Assembly (NCBI GenBank): GCA_023055355.1
Contig: JALJCS010000002.1
Span: 88,561,001 to 88,625,000, forward strand
Source of the DNA: Agelaius tricolor
Lineage: Eukaryota > Chordata > Aves > Passeriformes > Icteridae
Length of the DNA: 64,000 bases
Reading direction: 5' to 3'
Numbering within the stretch: position 1 is the stretch's first letter; every line of letters starts with the position of its first letter. The position numbers were made by a program, and so were the translations under genes. The notes beneath the pieces were generated by a model. The model did not search any database and was not told the origin of the DNA. It saw only the letters and a program-made list of their open reading frames with translations. Positions 10,137 to 23,740 of the stretch are shown here, in pieces.

Positions 10137-13100
10137 ATCATTTTGATCTTAGGCATTTCATGGGTTAAATTCTGTGGCCTCACTTACATCATTGAGGTCA
10201 GGATGTTCTACCAGCCTGACTGCAACCCATGTCACATGCTACAAGCCACTGTGTATATGTATCTGTTTCTCTCTTTCTCACTTCCCTGACTCATAATGGC
10301 TCCTAAAAATTTTGATTTTCGATTAAATGCCAGATGGGTCATCTTTTACACAGGAGAACTTAAAATCACTTCAAACCCTGGGCTTCCTTAACAGTAGCAA
10401 TGATGAAAAGGAAGTAATCTTTAAGATATGGCTTCAATTGGATATTATCAACCTTTTAAAGAGAAGAATAAAATGCATGAAAGGAAAAGGAACACCACAT
10501 AAGCAGACAAATATTCCCAAGAATTCTGGATTTTCTACTGGATTGTTTTTAACTGGAGTGTTAGACTGATGGATAAAAGTGCATGGGCAGCAGAACAGGG
10601 CAGTGGGTAGCACTGCATCTGTCCAAGGAAACAACATGTTCAAGCCCCTTCTTGTTGCCCTGCTTTGCCCAGGAATGTGTAGGTGCAACCCTGACAGATG
10701 GTGCACAACCCTGTTTAACCAGAGACAATTTATACTGAGAGTATGCCAGTAACTCATCCACAGCCAGCATGTAACTCCCAAATATTGTCATCTTGGCCAC
10801 ATTTTACAAATATTTGTCTTCCCCTGTGATAAAGTCTCATTTATGCATCCTTTCCATGTGCTGAGGATCAGGGTTTCATGGAAGGAACCCGCCTGGAGTT
10901 CAGTGAGGGGAGTTCAGTTCATTCCTGTAGATGTTCATTGCTTCTGTGGTTGCCCAAACAAAACCAGGATCCAAATTTTTAAAGGATCCCTTAAAAGACA
11001 TATCTAACCTCCCAATGACACTGGCATCTAAGTGCTAAATTTCAATTTTTAAAGAACATGAACGATGAAAAAACATGACATGATTTTTCAGGGTGAGAAA
11101 CGGATGTTTTTCTAGAAGGAGGCAGCAATGGTAGACTTAAAAATTGAGCCCTTTTAAGGATTATTATGCACATTTCTATTCCAAATCTTCAAATCCTCAT
11201 TAGTAATTCTGGGTACACAACTTCTTTTATCAGACACACTTGAGAGAGCACTGAGCATGGTGAATCCTTAAAACCCAAGTCCCTCCAAGGTGTCTCAAGA
11301 CACCCATCAAAAAATACAGTCAATTTGGAGCACAAGTCACTTCACAGAACTTTTACTGTTTCTAAATAGCTGCTGTCATCCTGTACCAAATCAATACAGA
11401 AATTCCACACCTGCTATCCCAAATAACTGCATTTGGGGTGGAGTTTTTTGGTAGCAAGCAGCACTGTACGCCCTACAAAACCCTTAAAGTGTAACAATGG
11501 AAGCACTGAATCATTTGTGAACTGTCATTTCTGATTTATAGCAAATGAAATATTCCCCTTCAGTCTTCCTAATTACCAGTATTTTTTATTCCCTGGGTTT
11601 GTTTTCTTTTTGTTTTTGGGGGTTTTTTTTAACAATATATTGGAGTATTTACTGAATGTCAAATGCCTTTTTTCATATAATTTTCAGTTTGGGAGATTAG
11701 ATCATTGGTAGTTCTGGAGAGGTTGCTTTGAATTATTTGGAGGGTATAAATCTATAATATTGAATGAATTTCAGGAGTATTTTTTCATTAAAAATGTATC
11801 ACAGGGGTTCAGTGTGTGATTTCTTGAGTCACATTAGGCATTTTTAATTAATTTTTGAACCTGGCAAATTGCTTTTTCTCCAGTGTGAATAAGTTGTCCG
11901 CCAAAGGGAGTTTTGTGATGTTCTGAAATGTAACTTAGGCTGTCTAGCTTGTGCTTTGACTTATAAGAAGAAAAAAAGGGTGGGGGACACACACACGAGT
12001 GCTGCCCTATGAGACTCAAGTGCACATTACTGCCCATTATGAAAATACTCTTTTTTTAACACAGACACCTTCATGATTCCTAAAATACTAAACCAAATCT
12101 TAAATGAGCTATGACATGGTCCTCAGTTTCTGCATAACAGCATATCGCACATTCTAAAAATTAAGCAGAAATTTAATTTAAAAATGTATAAGAAATGAAA
12201 TCACCAACTCCAGCTTCTTTTTTGTTAAGACTTGTTTAAAAAAACTTCTAATGGACATGGTCAAATGAATTGTTTTTCTATTTAAAAATGTAAGTTTTTT
12301 CAAGAGAGTTTGATATTTCACCAGGAAAAGCTGTTTTACAATCTCCCAGCAGTCAAAGAGGACATCAAACCTGTAATGAGAATTTCAGCTAAGGAAGCTG
12401 CAGACAGCCTAGGATTACAGAAGGGACAGTGAATCTCCTTCCTTTGCTCCCCTTACAGTAGCAAGAGGAGGAGTGAGGAAGGAGCAATCTCACCCTCTGG
12501 CCAGCCTGGAAGATTTAGTTAGGCCTGAGACTCACAAAACTGCCATTTCACCTCTCCTAGAATTTAAATATGGAGAAACATTATCACTTAAAGAGTGCTG
12601 AGGGTTTGTTGTTGATGGCCTTTTCTTTCTCCTCCTTTTTTTTTCCCCCTGCCACTGGCTTGAAACAATCTGCAGGAATTGGACATTACCAGCTAAACAT
12701 CCCACTGCACTCACATCCTTGTGCCACCAGGCCAGATGGGGAGGGCATCAAGCTTACAGCTCCCAGGAATGTGTCCTGGATACAGGGAAGGGGATCCAGC
12801 CTCCACGTTTAATCCTGCAGAAGCTGATAGCAAACATTAAATCCATCAGAAAACAGTTCACAGAGGTTCTCAGTAAAAGAGGGGTGTGGATATGTCTCTT
12901 TGTACTGTTACCTGCAGCCCCTGGAAGATGTCAAATTCTTGCAAAGGAAGTATTTGCTGATCTCTATCAGCAGTTTAATGAGATGGGTGACTCAGTGTTG
13001 CTCTAATTAATGCATGGAAAGACCTTTTCTAAAATACATTTGGTGTGTTTCCTCGTGGAGACAGGAGAGACCTGCAACAAGCACATCCTCCCACACCCCT

Positions 13101-14153
13101 CCTGGGCACTTGAACTTATTAGTGAATCCCCAGGTGATGCTTTTTTACTAGGGCAGGTACAGCTGTAACAATCATCATGGGAAATGTAGGAGAGGTAGAG
13201 CTCAGGAACTCTGGAAACAATTTTTAATTTCATCTTGTGTCATGAATCAACCATGAATCCTAATGGTCAACCATGTGCTAAAGGTCTGCCATCTCACCTG
13301 AAAATAAAATCTCTGTAAATAAAATGCTCCTGCCTGAAGGAGATGAGTAGACCAGTCAAAAATGATAATATAAACCTCTATGTCTCTGACATCACCAGTA
13401 GAGAGTATGGGGTATCTTTGGGGTATCCTTCCTTGCCATCATGAAAATTTCCTAATGTTTTCACAGGATTACTTGCACAAGCAAGTTCTTAGCTCAGTGG
13501 AAAAAAAAAATCTTACCCAAATGTGCTGCAAAGAAGGAGATTATTTGAGTGAAATAAAAACCCACCAGTGGCCCAGCAAAACTTTTTGAAGCATTTGCTC
13601 ATTAAGATTAGCCTCATGCCAAGATTTTCTCACTGGAAGGATTGACAGGGTTTTCATTAAGTGTTAGAACTTCACAGCTCTGACATCTGTCAATATTTTT
13701 GGCCAGCAGGTTCAGAGGTTGTCAGTACAAACCACACAGACACACAGAGCCTAGTCAGAAAAACTGAATTGCATTGGTAACAGTGGGCTTTAAAGGAAAG
13801 TACAGACTGGCAAAAAATGTTTAGCTGGAAACTGGGACTGCAAGAAAGGACTGGTATTACTCAGGGAGTGTGACAAAATTTCCCTGGTCTTCCCATCACT
13901 CCCCAAAGTTTGTATGGTTGTTGCTGGGACACTTTGGCACAGGCTGCTAGCATGGGACAGAACAGAGAAATCTGATCTGGGGATGTGTCCCACAGGCCAG
14001 GCAGAGAGAGGACAGTGGGACCATCAAGCAGGCAGAGAAGGGCTCTCATCCTGGAGAGGAGAGGACAACAATGTGATGTCTCTGTTAACGTGCCTGTTTG
14101 AAACTCTCCAATCAGCAATGACCCCAAAAAACAGGAAACCAAAAACTCTCCAT
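10137..14153. other. Unique non-coding DNA
   Basis: About 4 kb without a recognised gene, RNA gene or transposon. It is A+T-rich, with T-runs such as the one around 11600-11635 and a 10-A run at 13501-13510. Open frames stay below 120 codons and show no domain or exon structure. Confidence 0.55.
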
Positions 14154-14177
14154 TAATGGCTTTACTAATGGCTTTAC
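14154..14177. repeat. Two-copy 12-bp tandem repeat
   Basis: The unit taatggctttac occurs twice in direct succession (14154-14165 and 14166-14177). It is a short local duplication of the kind produced by replication slippage. Confidence 0.85.
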
Positions 14178-17100
14178 TACTGATGATTTAGAGGTGAGTT
14201 TGCCTTCCCTAGTCTTTCCTTCTTCCTGTGTAATGATTTTTTGATTCTTTGCCAGGTTCATTTACCACTGGCCATTTCACTTCTTACAACCTTTTTTATA
14301 TATAGATTTGGCACCATTGATTGACATTTTCTGTGTGGTGGGCTGTTCTTGTCTGTCTGTCAGGTGCCCACCCAATTCCTCTCTCAGTCCCTCTCTTTAA
14401 AAGGACAGAGTGAGAAAATAAGCTGAAAAACTTCTTGGTCAGGACAATTTTAGGAAAGAAAGCAAAGGCTATGTATGAAAGCAAAGGCCATAAAAAAATA
14501 CAAATTCACTACATCCCATATGATGTTCAGCTGCTTTCTGGGAAGTAGATATTAATATGTGTAGTGGTTGCTTTGGACCACAAATACCTTAATAAGATAT
14601 GCCCTGACCTTAACCTTTCTGTAAGATCTTTTTGTTGAACATGGAATGGTATGGGACAGCCTTTTGGTCATCTTGGTCAGCTGTCCTGGCTGTATCACTG
14701 CCCTAGGTCGTGTCCACAGTCAGCCTATGGGTACTTGAGGGAGGAATTGAAAGATTTGATGCTGTGGGAACACTGCTCAGCAACAGCCAAAACACTGGTG
14801 TGTTGTCAGCTCTGTGCCAGCCACAAACAGAGCACTGCACTAGCAGGGCTGCTGTGGGGAAAGTTAATTCCAGCCCAGACAGACCCACCAGAGCCCCACA
14901 GAGAAGCCAGGCTGAGCAGAGACTGCAGGTGCCCCTACAGTGAGCTGGTCTGGGGAATCTGTTCCTCAGATTTAACCCAGCTACCATCCCTGCCAAGGCT
15001 TTGAGGAGTGCTTGTTCCCTGCTGTGATACTCAAGACAGGGACTGGTGTGAGCTCTGCCTTGGGTTTCACAGGAATGTGCCCTCAAGGCAGCCTTGGACA
15101 ATATTTCCTGGCTGTGTGGAAAACTTTAGTATCCTAGAGAGAGTCCTCCGGAGGGTTCTTTGCCATCAGTGGAAGATGTATCACAGAATATTTGCATCTG
15201 CCTGGGCAGAGAGATAACAGCAGAGAGATAACTCTGCAGCTGGAGTGGAAACCTGCTTGTCCTGTCTCTCTGGGGACAGACTTTCCCATGCCTTTCCCCA
15301 CACTCTGTGAAAACCTGGGCCCTGAACTCACCCAGACTGGCATCTCTGCAGGGAAAGTGACTGCCAGGCCTTTATGAAAACACCAAAACTATTAGAGTTT
15401 GTTCCTTTCCACTTCCTTTATGGCTAATAAGAAGGAGCTAGGCAGTAGGGAGATGCTGTTCTTCCCAGTTGTTTTTAGGTATTGCAGGATTAGGTGAGTG
15501 GCATCGTGCTCTCCCTTATCTCCATCTCCACACCATTGAATGAAGGGTGCTGAGGAAGACTGTCAGATGTAGCTTTCTGTATGGTAGAGATCTGTAGGTT
15601 CTCTTAAGACAGGCCTAGCATCGTGTGGAGGCATCTTTGTGGCTTCCTGAGTGTGTTGGAGCAGATGAAGGGCAGTAACTCACAGCTGATAAATTCTGCC
15701 AGACTGCCTGGATCTGCCTATGCCATTTAGTATTTCATCCAAAATCCCACAGGTGTTTCTCCCACTCCTTAGCCAGACACTTGTGTTCCTTGAGTTATTT
15801 CACACTTAGGAAGAAGAGCCGAGAGAAAAACTGAGAAAACCTCTTTTAAGTCATCACAAACAAATCCAAGGTTTCTTGCTGATTTAGCAATATCTTTCTG
15901 TTGTGTCAACAGAGGGCCAGCCAGGCCATTTCTGTGAGATGTTTTTGGTCACTGACAAACACTTTGATCCAGCAGATTTATAGCTGTCTGGCAAAAGTCC
16001 TCAGCTGGTGTTCATCATGCTGATTTACACTGGTTGAGTCCTTGCCTTGCTGTGCCTCCCAAATCAAGACAGATTTTTTTGTGTGCAGTTCCTTTGTTTC
16101 TTTAGGAGAAAAAAACCTCAAAAATATACCCCACATCCCATCCTATAAAATAAAAATGAGCACAGGATGCGCAAAATAAGCCTGCAAAAGGGATATGTTG
16201 TCTCTTGGAAGAAAATTGAAATTCTTCTAAGTGAGAACATTATGGCCTATGGCACTGTCATGTAGCTGCACTTTTATAATGGACACAATATAATGAGTGC
16301 TGCTCATGAAAGCTGGTTATTATATCCTAGCTGGAGGTCATACTTTGGCATATATAGAGTCAGTAATTTGTATACAGTGGGAGTTCTGCTGCTCTTCTGG
16401 TTTTCTTAGGTTAAGTCTATATCATATTGTGCATCATACTCAAGCTCCTATTGCTTCCTAAACTACCCCATCGTCCTCAATTCAGAGATGAGCATTTGAA
16501 GCTCAGTTTCAGCCCAAACCCTTAAGCTCTACTGATGTCAAAGCTCTTTCCTAGATCAGTTTGTAGAGTGCTTTGAGTGTGTCTCTGAGAAGATTGTTGC
16601 TGAGCTTGGATGCAAGGAGTGCCTCCTCTGGCCTGCCATGGTCTCAGCCTTTTGGGACTCTTCTGCTCCTGCTCTGTGTGATGCTGGACATGGGGGTTTC
16701 CTTATGCACATTTTTTCCATGTATTGGAGTTTGGGTAAAAGCTGTTATTGAGCTATTCAGTCCTTTCAGTGAGTGACAGGATTTGGTTTATCCTCACAAG
16801 GGTATTGGCACTGAGATTGTGGGATGGCTGCAGGAAGGAAGATTTTTGACTGGCAGTGCCTTCTGTGGTCCCTTCCAGGCAATCATCAGTCTCTCTTTAG
16901 AAGTAAGGTACAAACCATTAATCTTGTTCCACCTCTCCTAGGATACTTCTTGGAGGAGTCAGAGAGAGTCTCTGGGAGATGCTGCTTTTGAGTTTGTTAT
17001 GAGGCAAGAATTCTACATGGTGGAGTGATCATTGAAACAAAACAACTTCTGCTGACAGGTCTGACTGTGCTCATTGTTTTTGTTCATCTTTGGGAGCTCA

Positions 17101-20100
17101 GTAAAACCTCCAGGGTTTTTGTCTGAAAACTTTACATTGTTGTCTGTTCAACTATGAGAAAAGGGAAAATGGCAACTATGCCTGGAGTTTTATTGAAGTA
17201 TAAAAAAATGAAACAAGAAATCTAAAATAGCTAATAAAATGGTGCCCTGTGCCCCAAACTACAAGCAAGAAATGTTACATTAGAACTGATACCTAATCTA
17301 GCAGATAAAGCAGCTCATGTCCATACATAAAATTAATTAGGCACAAAATACTCTGTAGAGGCAGGCAGTCCCCATTATCCCTGAGGCTTTATTCTTTTTA
17401 AGTAAAGATAAACAGAACAAACATATTAAAAGTGTGGGGTTTTTTCAGTAACACATAACCAACACTGTTTTTTTCTCTATCACATAGCAGGCACCTTAGG
17501 TTAAGCATTAAAATTTCTGATGTGTTATGGATGAGAGGATATCACACACCTGTGTTCTCTAGTGTCTCCTGATTTGAAGCTTGGACTGGGAATAGAGGAA
17601 TTTTCTGGCTCTGCCCATGAGTGTGGTCAGTCTGCTCCAGGAAAACCTGCTGAGTGCTATCCTCACAAGTTGTCTCAGAGAAAGAGAAGCTGCATATTTC
17701 CACACAGCAGTAGAAATATTAGCACCCACATTTGTAACATCTATCTTCCTTCATATTACCACCCTGTAGCAGAATAAGAGGAGGGTCTCAGGGGTACCTC
17801 CCTGAATGGACCATTATGTCTTCAATTCTTCAAAACTGTGCCATAATTTCCTGTCCTGTATGTACCAGCTTTTTCTTCAAGCACAGTGCCCATCTCTTCT
17901 TCACAGAAATAATCTGTATTTCCTCATGTGTCTCCTCCTCCCTTCTTCCCATCACAGCTACTTTGTTCTCTTTCCAAGCCTCTAGGTTGGTCAAACAGCA
18001 TCTGCTGTATTCCCTATGGCTGAGGGACTCATCATGTCACTTCAGATGCCATGAATCATGGGGACCTCAAAATGAGAGCCAAACACATTTGCACTGCCAC
18101 TCCCTGACTATGGTTTAATATTTTGGGTAAGGAAGGGCACTCATGTGTTCCCCTGAAGCAGAGAGGGCAGCCAGAAATAATTTACAGCTGAGTTTTTAGA
18201 TGTAAATAACATTGCAGACTGCATGCAAATGTAACAGCACCTCTGCACAACAGAGCACTCTGCACAGTTGTATTTACAGATACTCACCAGCACTAAAACA
18301 GGCTTACCTACCAAAATCTCATTCTCAGCAATTTTCCTTGCTAATTAGGAGGCCCACCAAACCCATTGGAGCAGGATCCTGGCAGTACTTTCATGCTGCA
18401 TTTTGCCCACAATATTTTGTCATCTGCTTCCAGGGGAAAGCTGTGGGATACAGTTTGAATTGCATTCCTCACATCCAAAATATACATCACTTTAAAATTA
18501 GTAATTATTTCTGATATATTCTGGCATCTCTGGGGAAAGCTTTCAAAGCACATGGAAAGAAACACAGTAAGAGATGGCCCATCCAAAGGGGCCAAGACAT
18601 CATGGAAAAAAGAGGGTTTCAATTTGCCTTCAACCCAAAGGGTTTCAAGTCAGGGCAAGTTTGTGCTGTTATTTCTTGCTTCCCACAGCATCAGGAGAGC
18701 AATGGACAAGGATCTGGAAAAGCAGGAAGATCAGTCTGGGGAGTGGTCATCAGGGCCAGCAAGGCCAGCAAGTCATTTTGCAAGTAGCTCTGAGTGATCT
18801 TCTAGAGCCCCAGCTATTCCCAAGGTGCCCTAAAGGAGCCTGGACTAGAGAGGAAACAAGAATCAATAAATCCAGCTTTATAGTAGACAGGTAGTGATGT
18901 CTACCTGTGTCAAAAAGATCTCCAATGCACAGAGAAATAAAGTTTCCAAGCTTCTTTTATTTTTTTTTTTTTAGGAAGTAATTAATTAGAGATAGTGAAA
19001 ATGAGCAAAAAGTTCCTTCTTGGGATTTTTAACTTCCAGGAATGCCTCAAATCAACCTGCACACAATAAAGAAAATGATAAAAGGAAACAGTGCCTTGTG
19101 CAAAAATCTCCACATCCCACTTTTCTTCAAAGCCAGGCACAGTGGTAAATTAGGCACAAAGGACTCTGTATTTCTGTGTGCTGTGGGTACCAGCTCCTGA
19201 AACAGCTTGAAGCCCTTGCAAGGCAGGCTGTTCCCAGCAGAGAGGAGCAGGAGCAGCAGGTCTCAGCTGTGCTGCATGCAGGATGCTCAGTGCTCTGGGG
19301 CACAGCAGATGGAAACAGTCCCAGCCTCTTTTTTATTTGCTTGCCTTTATTTCTGACTGTGTGGATAAACACTGGGGGCCTGTGTTCACAGGGAAGTGTA
19401 AACACTCCCAAGCAGCCCAGGAGAGCCCTGCTGCAGGGCAGAATGAAGGAGGCAGTGATGTGAGCAGCCTGGGAAGCTGTCAGGGTGGGTGCTGTGCCAA
19501 GACACGTTTAGCACCCTGTCCATCAGCCCCAGGAGGGCACAGCCACCCTGCCAGTGGCACTCCTGGGCTGCTCTTCAGTCGGGTCCATTGCCGTGGCTGC
19601 CAGCATCCTAATCAATGGATCAAAGCACAGGGAGGCTGCTCTGCTGGCAGACACCTCAGTGGCCAGGCACAGGGTTCCAGCTTGATCTAAAGTTGGTGTC
19701 TGGAATTTTTTCATCCCTAATGTACTGGTATGGCTGAATTGAAAACCTTTTTTTTTTTTTTCCCAGGTAACATTTATTTCCATTCCAAACCAGCAATGAA
19801 GGCAATCAGGCCAAAGGAGAATTCAGCTGATTTTGAATGTCTTGTTTCCAAAAAAGTGGAAACAATCTGTTTGGATTTTGACATAGCATTTCTTTTGCTT
19901 TGTTAGAATTTTTATAAGAAAAGGAAGTACTGCATGCCTATGAAAATATTTTTTTCCATCTGCATCATCCCATGTAATAAAAGATATTAATTCTCCATAC
20001 AAGTCATGCTTGTCCATAAAATATTTTTCATAACAAACAACAACAAAAATACCCCATTTCATTACTGATATGATTTGTACTGCTCAGATCAAACTGCTGA

Positions 20101-20911
20101 ATTTTGTATTTTTTATTTGAGACATTTTTATTTTCTATATTCTTGTATGATAAAATATTATCACATTATTTCCTTTCATTTTCCAGCTCCACAATGAGGC
20201 ATGTTCCAGCAGAAAAGTATTTTCGACTCAGCTTCTTTTAAAAACCCATCAATTATTATAATTGTCCCAGTGCATCATAAGAACATTTAATTAGTGGTAA
20301 ACTGGAGAGAGGCTGAGCAGTATAATTTAGTAGTTATCCAGATTTCTAGAGTTCTTTGCTAAATGTTCTAAAGTATCTGTACCTAGAAAATTGAAAAAAA
20401 GAAAACCAACTGACCTTAAAGGAGAAAGCAAGCCCATAATGGCTCAGGGGACAGGTGTAGTAGTTGCTGTAGCAGAACAGCTCAGATACCAAAGCACCAT
20501 AGAGGCAGCAGATCCAGGAGCTCCAAGATAGCAACTGGAACTCCAAGTCTAACCAATTACCTGGAGTAGGAAAGGAAATATTTTAAAAGCTGGTTTCTAT
20601 ATCATTAGTGATTTGGGTCAGGTTTTCAGTTACTGCTTCCACAGCTTACCCAGATCATCCCATCCCATTCCAGGGACTGGAAGGTGACAAGCTGCACAGG
20701 TGCCTTGTATTCCTTGATTCCAGAACAGCCTTGCCATACATTTCATGGTGTTCCCACACTGTGCTCCTCTTTCTGTCACTGCCAGTGATGATAAAAATTA
20801 TCTCTATTTTTTACTTGTGAGAACAGATTCAGGGCTAAAACAGTACAAGAAAAAATAAATTCTATGTCTATCAAGAGCTCATTATTGCAACAATAGGGTA
20901 TTAATAATTTG
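14178..20911. other. Unique non-coding DNA
   Basis: About 6.7 kb with no recognised gene or transposon. Minor features are a 12-T run at 18961-18972 and a T-run ending in cccag near 19749-19765 that resembles a splice acceptor without any supporting exon. Frames of up to 135 codons (14703-15101 minus, 19283-19690 plus) lie in locally G+C-richer DNA, but I recognise no protein in them. Confidence 0.55.
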
Positions 20912-20933
20912 TTTCCGCTGGAAAAAGCGGAAA
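20912..20933. repeat. Short perfect hairpin
   Basis: The arms tttccgct (20912-20919) and agcggaaa (20926-20933) are exact reverse complements around a 6-nt loop. It contains two CpGs in a CpG-poor region, and several ggaa words (ETS-like) cluster in the loop, right arm and just after it. No structured RNA or regulatory role is shown by the sequence alone. Confidence 0.6.
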
Positions 20934-21686
20934 GGAAATGTCAATAACATTTACCAGTATGAATACTCTCAGAATTGCTGCACATTTAATTACAGCTTTG
21001 GCTTTAAAAGTCTCTTTTCTCCCTGTCTCAAAGCAAATACAGTTTATTCAACCAGGAACAGAGTTCCTCTCTCATCAGAAACAACACAAGATATCTCATA
21101 TCTTCCCTCCTGGGAAGCAATTTCAAATATTTGTGAGGTAAGAAATCATTCCAGGCTGATGTTTTAACTGCACTTTGAGCTGCTAGACTTTGCTTGCTGC
21201 CTGACTGTTTCAGCTTTTCCTTCCTTGCTGCCAAGCCCTGCTTCCATGCCATCTAATCTAGCTTGGTTACTTGCCACTTCTTCTTCCACCCTCTGCAGCC
21301 TGGTAAAAGGACACCCCTGCTCCCAGGAGCAGTGATGGCAAGGGAGCTTGGGCTTGGGCATTGCTCCCATCATGGCCTCAAAGCTTTCTGAGCCCTGGGT
21401 TGAAGTGATTTGACAGGCAGGAGCAGCTCAGCCGTCTGCAATTGCAGTAGCAATGAAAGAAGCCAGGCAGCACAACCACAAATGTACAGCTGAGGGAAAT
21501 GACAGCACCGGCACAGAATTCAGCACGGGAACTCCTCGAATGGCAGCTGCAGAGTCACCCCTGCAGCACTTCATGGAGGCCACTGGGCCAACAAGGAGAG
21601 AGCCCACAACCATCCCCTGGAGGGAAAACCCCTCAAGACATAACCACCTTGTCAGGGTGAGGACAAATGCTTCTCCCAGCATGCCT
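20934..21686. other. Unique non-coding DNA upstream of a solo LTR
   Basis: No gene or repeat family is recognised. The stretch 21380-21680 is somewhat richer in G+C and runs directly into the LTR target site (tgcct, 21682-21686). Confidence 0.5.
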
Positions 21687-21793
21687 TGTTGTGACATGCA
21701 GATTTAATGTATCCTGTTGGCCCTTTCTCCTCGCTCCACCCCTGCGCCCTCATCCCATTGGCCCTGGTGTTTTGTTCCACCCCTCGGAATCCA

Positions 21794-21800
21794 TATAAAA
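21794..21800 (+). promoter_or_regulatory. LTR TATA box
   Basis: The word tataaaa sits in the U3 part of the solo LTR, 67 bp upstream of the LTR polyadenylation signal. This spacing is typical of a short LTR R region. It may retain promoter capacity in the host, but no transcript can be inferred. Confidence 0.75.
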
Positions 21801-21860
21801 ACCCCTGCTTGCCCTGCTTGAGTGGCTGTTTGTTCCTGGATCTCTTTGAGGAAGAAGCTC

Positions 21861-21866
21861 AATAAA
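21861..21866 (+). promoter_or_regulatory. LTR polyadenylation signal
   Basis: A canonical aataaa lies downstream of the TATA box in the same solo LTR and marks the probable R region. Confidence 0.75.
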
Positions 21867-21960
21867 GTCCTCCTTAGAACCCCACACAAAAACCCCATCT
21901 CTCCTTCTGTGTCTCCCCCAGTCACAGAAGAGCTGAAATCACCCAGAGTGAGCCCAAACA

Positions 21961-23740
21961 TGCCTGTGCCCCTGAGGTGTCATTCTCAAGGTGCATTTTG
22001 GGAAGGTCGTGGCACTCTGGACACCCACCTACCATGACACCACTTTCTTGGGGTTCCTTTCTCATTTAGCTTCTCCACAGTCTCTGACTTCAGACACGTA
22101 TGCCCTGGAAGCACACTGGATTTCCTCTGGAGCAGGATGCTGCTGGCAGGACCAACAAGAGAGGGACCTGCAGTGCAGCTGGCACTCCAGAAAGCCCCCA
22201 AACACCACACCTCATTGAGTATGCCTGTCTATACAGACCTTGGGCTTAAACCCTGGAGGTGGATCTGGGGGAAAACCCAGGGTACTGCTGCATTTACACA
22301 TTGTACCTAAATATGGGTCTGTACAGGCTGAGGTAGCAATTTGCTAATTGAATGGTGTTAACACCAACTTCTAAATCACACCAGAAACATCTTATAGTAT
22401 GTCTGTAGCCATGGGCTGAGAATGATTCAGTTATTAGGGAAGATAATTAGGCCAACACTAGACTGTCATTGCTTCTCTTGAAGTTACAAAGGTTACATTT
22501 TCCAGCCCACAGTATCCAGATTTCTACCTAGTTCTGCATAATTTCATCAGGATTTCAAGTCATTGAGTGAGCCATTTTTTTCTCTTACTTTCATTAAACA
22601 ATGTGACACAAACTGTGTGCAGAAAACTGCTTTATTTGCCAACCATTAATTTTTTTCAAGCATTAAATTAGCACCTGATCAGCTTCTCTTGCAACACACA
22701 GCCTGCCTTGTTAATGTTTCAACAGAAAATTTGCTTTGCTATAGAGAAAAATACACATCTATTCTGACATCCATTCTATGACAGACCATAAGAGAGGTGT
22801 AGGCAATATCTATAAATCATTTAATGCCTACAGAATGTGAACAGGAACCAGTTTGTCCAGGTGGCTTTTGTTTAGCAAAAGCTGGATTGCATCAAATAAC
22901 ACACAGAAAGTAACTACTATTCACACAGCACATGAAGGGATTCCAGTCTGTAGACTATTGCTACTGACATCATGTTTGCACTGAATGCAAACTTCATCTA
23001 TTTTTTTCTTCTTCTGCCCAAATGAAACAAAGAAAAATTCCTCCCCTCATGGGATTTTTCACATTGTCTATTGAGCCAAATGCTCTCTGTTCTTTCTTTT
23101 TTTTACTGGACTGTGCTCCCTGGGATACAAGTTTTCCAAAATTCCTGGAAAGTGAGTAACATCTTTGGTAAACTTGGCCAATTATCAGAAAGTAGAGGCT
23201 GCCATCTCAAGTATTTTCATCTACTATCTTTACCTTCAAAAGATCCATGTCCATTCAAAACATTTTTTTAGAGCTTTCATATTTTCATTTTGAGAGGAAA
23301 ATTAGTCCACCTGTGGGGTTGTACAGCACATGGGGAGGCTCAGACTTTATCAGTTTTAGCTGCATGTTGTTTTTGCATGGAACAAAGGGGCACTTCAATT
23401 TAATTGGTTTCCTGTTTGAGTGACATGAACAGCCTGAAACGGGGAGAAATTTCAAGCAGTGTTTTGAATGCACCTCAGTGCATTTTACAGCAAGTAAAAC
23501 AAGGCAATCTCCTGGCCCTGGTAACATTATGATTTAGCATGGTTAGGACTGCCTAGCTCCTTTCTCATGGCAACCAACCAAGAGCAATGTAGAGCCATCC
23601 ATAATATGTGTGCCTTGCAAAAAGAAACAGCTGCATCCTGATGTGAAGGAGCCTGACTTGGTTTGTCCCCTCACTGTTGGTCTTGTTGTAGCTCCATTCA
23701 CACAGTCTGCAAGCACAGGGAGTCAGGGACAGGCCTGAGC
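21961..23740. other. Unique non-coding DNA
   Basis: No gene or transposon is recognised. The part 22555-22760 is A+T-rich with several ttaat and taatg words and reads like a possible conserved element, but there is no direct evidence. Confidence 0.5.

Larger units (their letters stand above)
21687..21960 (+). mobile_element. Solo LTR of an endogenous retrovirus with target-site duplication
   Basis: This compact 274-bp LTR begins tgttgtgacatgcag and ends cccaaaca, so it has the TGTT...AACA terminal inverted repeat of retroviral LTRs. Identical 5-bp direct repeats tgcct flank it (21682-21686 and 21961-21965), which also gives the boundaries. Shifting the right edge by one base gives a 6-bp repeat, atgcct. 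Inside, in correct order, are a TATA box (tataaaa, 21794-21800) and an aataaa signal (21861-21866). A T/C-rich U5 follows with 'ctccttctgtgtctccccca'. No coding region is attached, so it arose by recombination between two LTRs. A 5-bp duplication would fit ERVL-like elements and 6 bp an ERVK-like element. I cannot name the family. It is unrelated to the other LTRs in the window. Confidence 0.88.

Noticed and set aside
9705..10146. Arginine-rich (minus) and leucine-rich (plus) open frames
   Set aside because: They are translations of the CTT/CTTCTC microsatellite.
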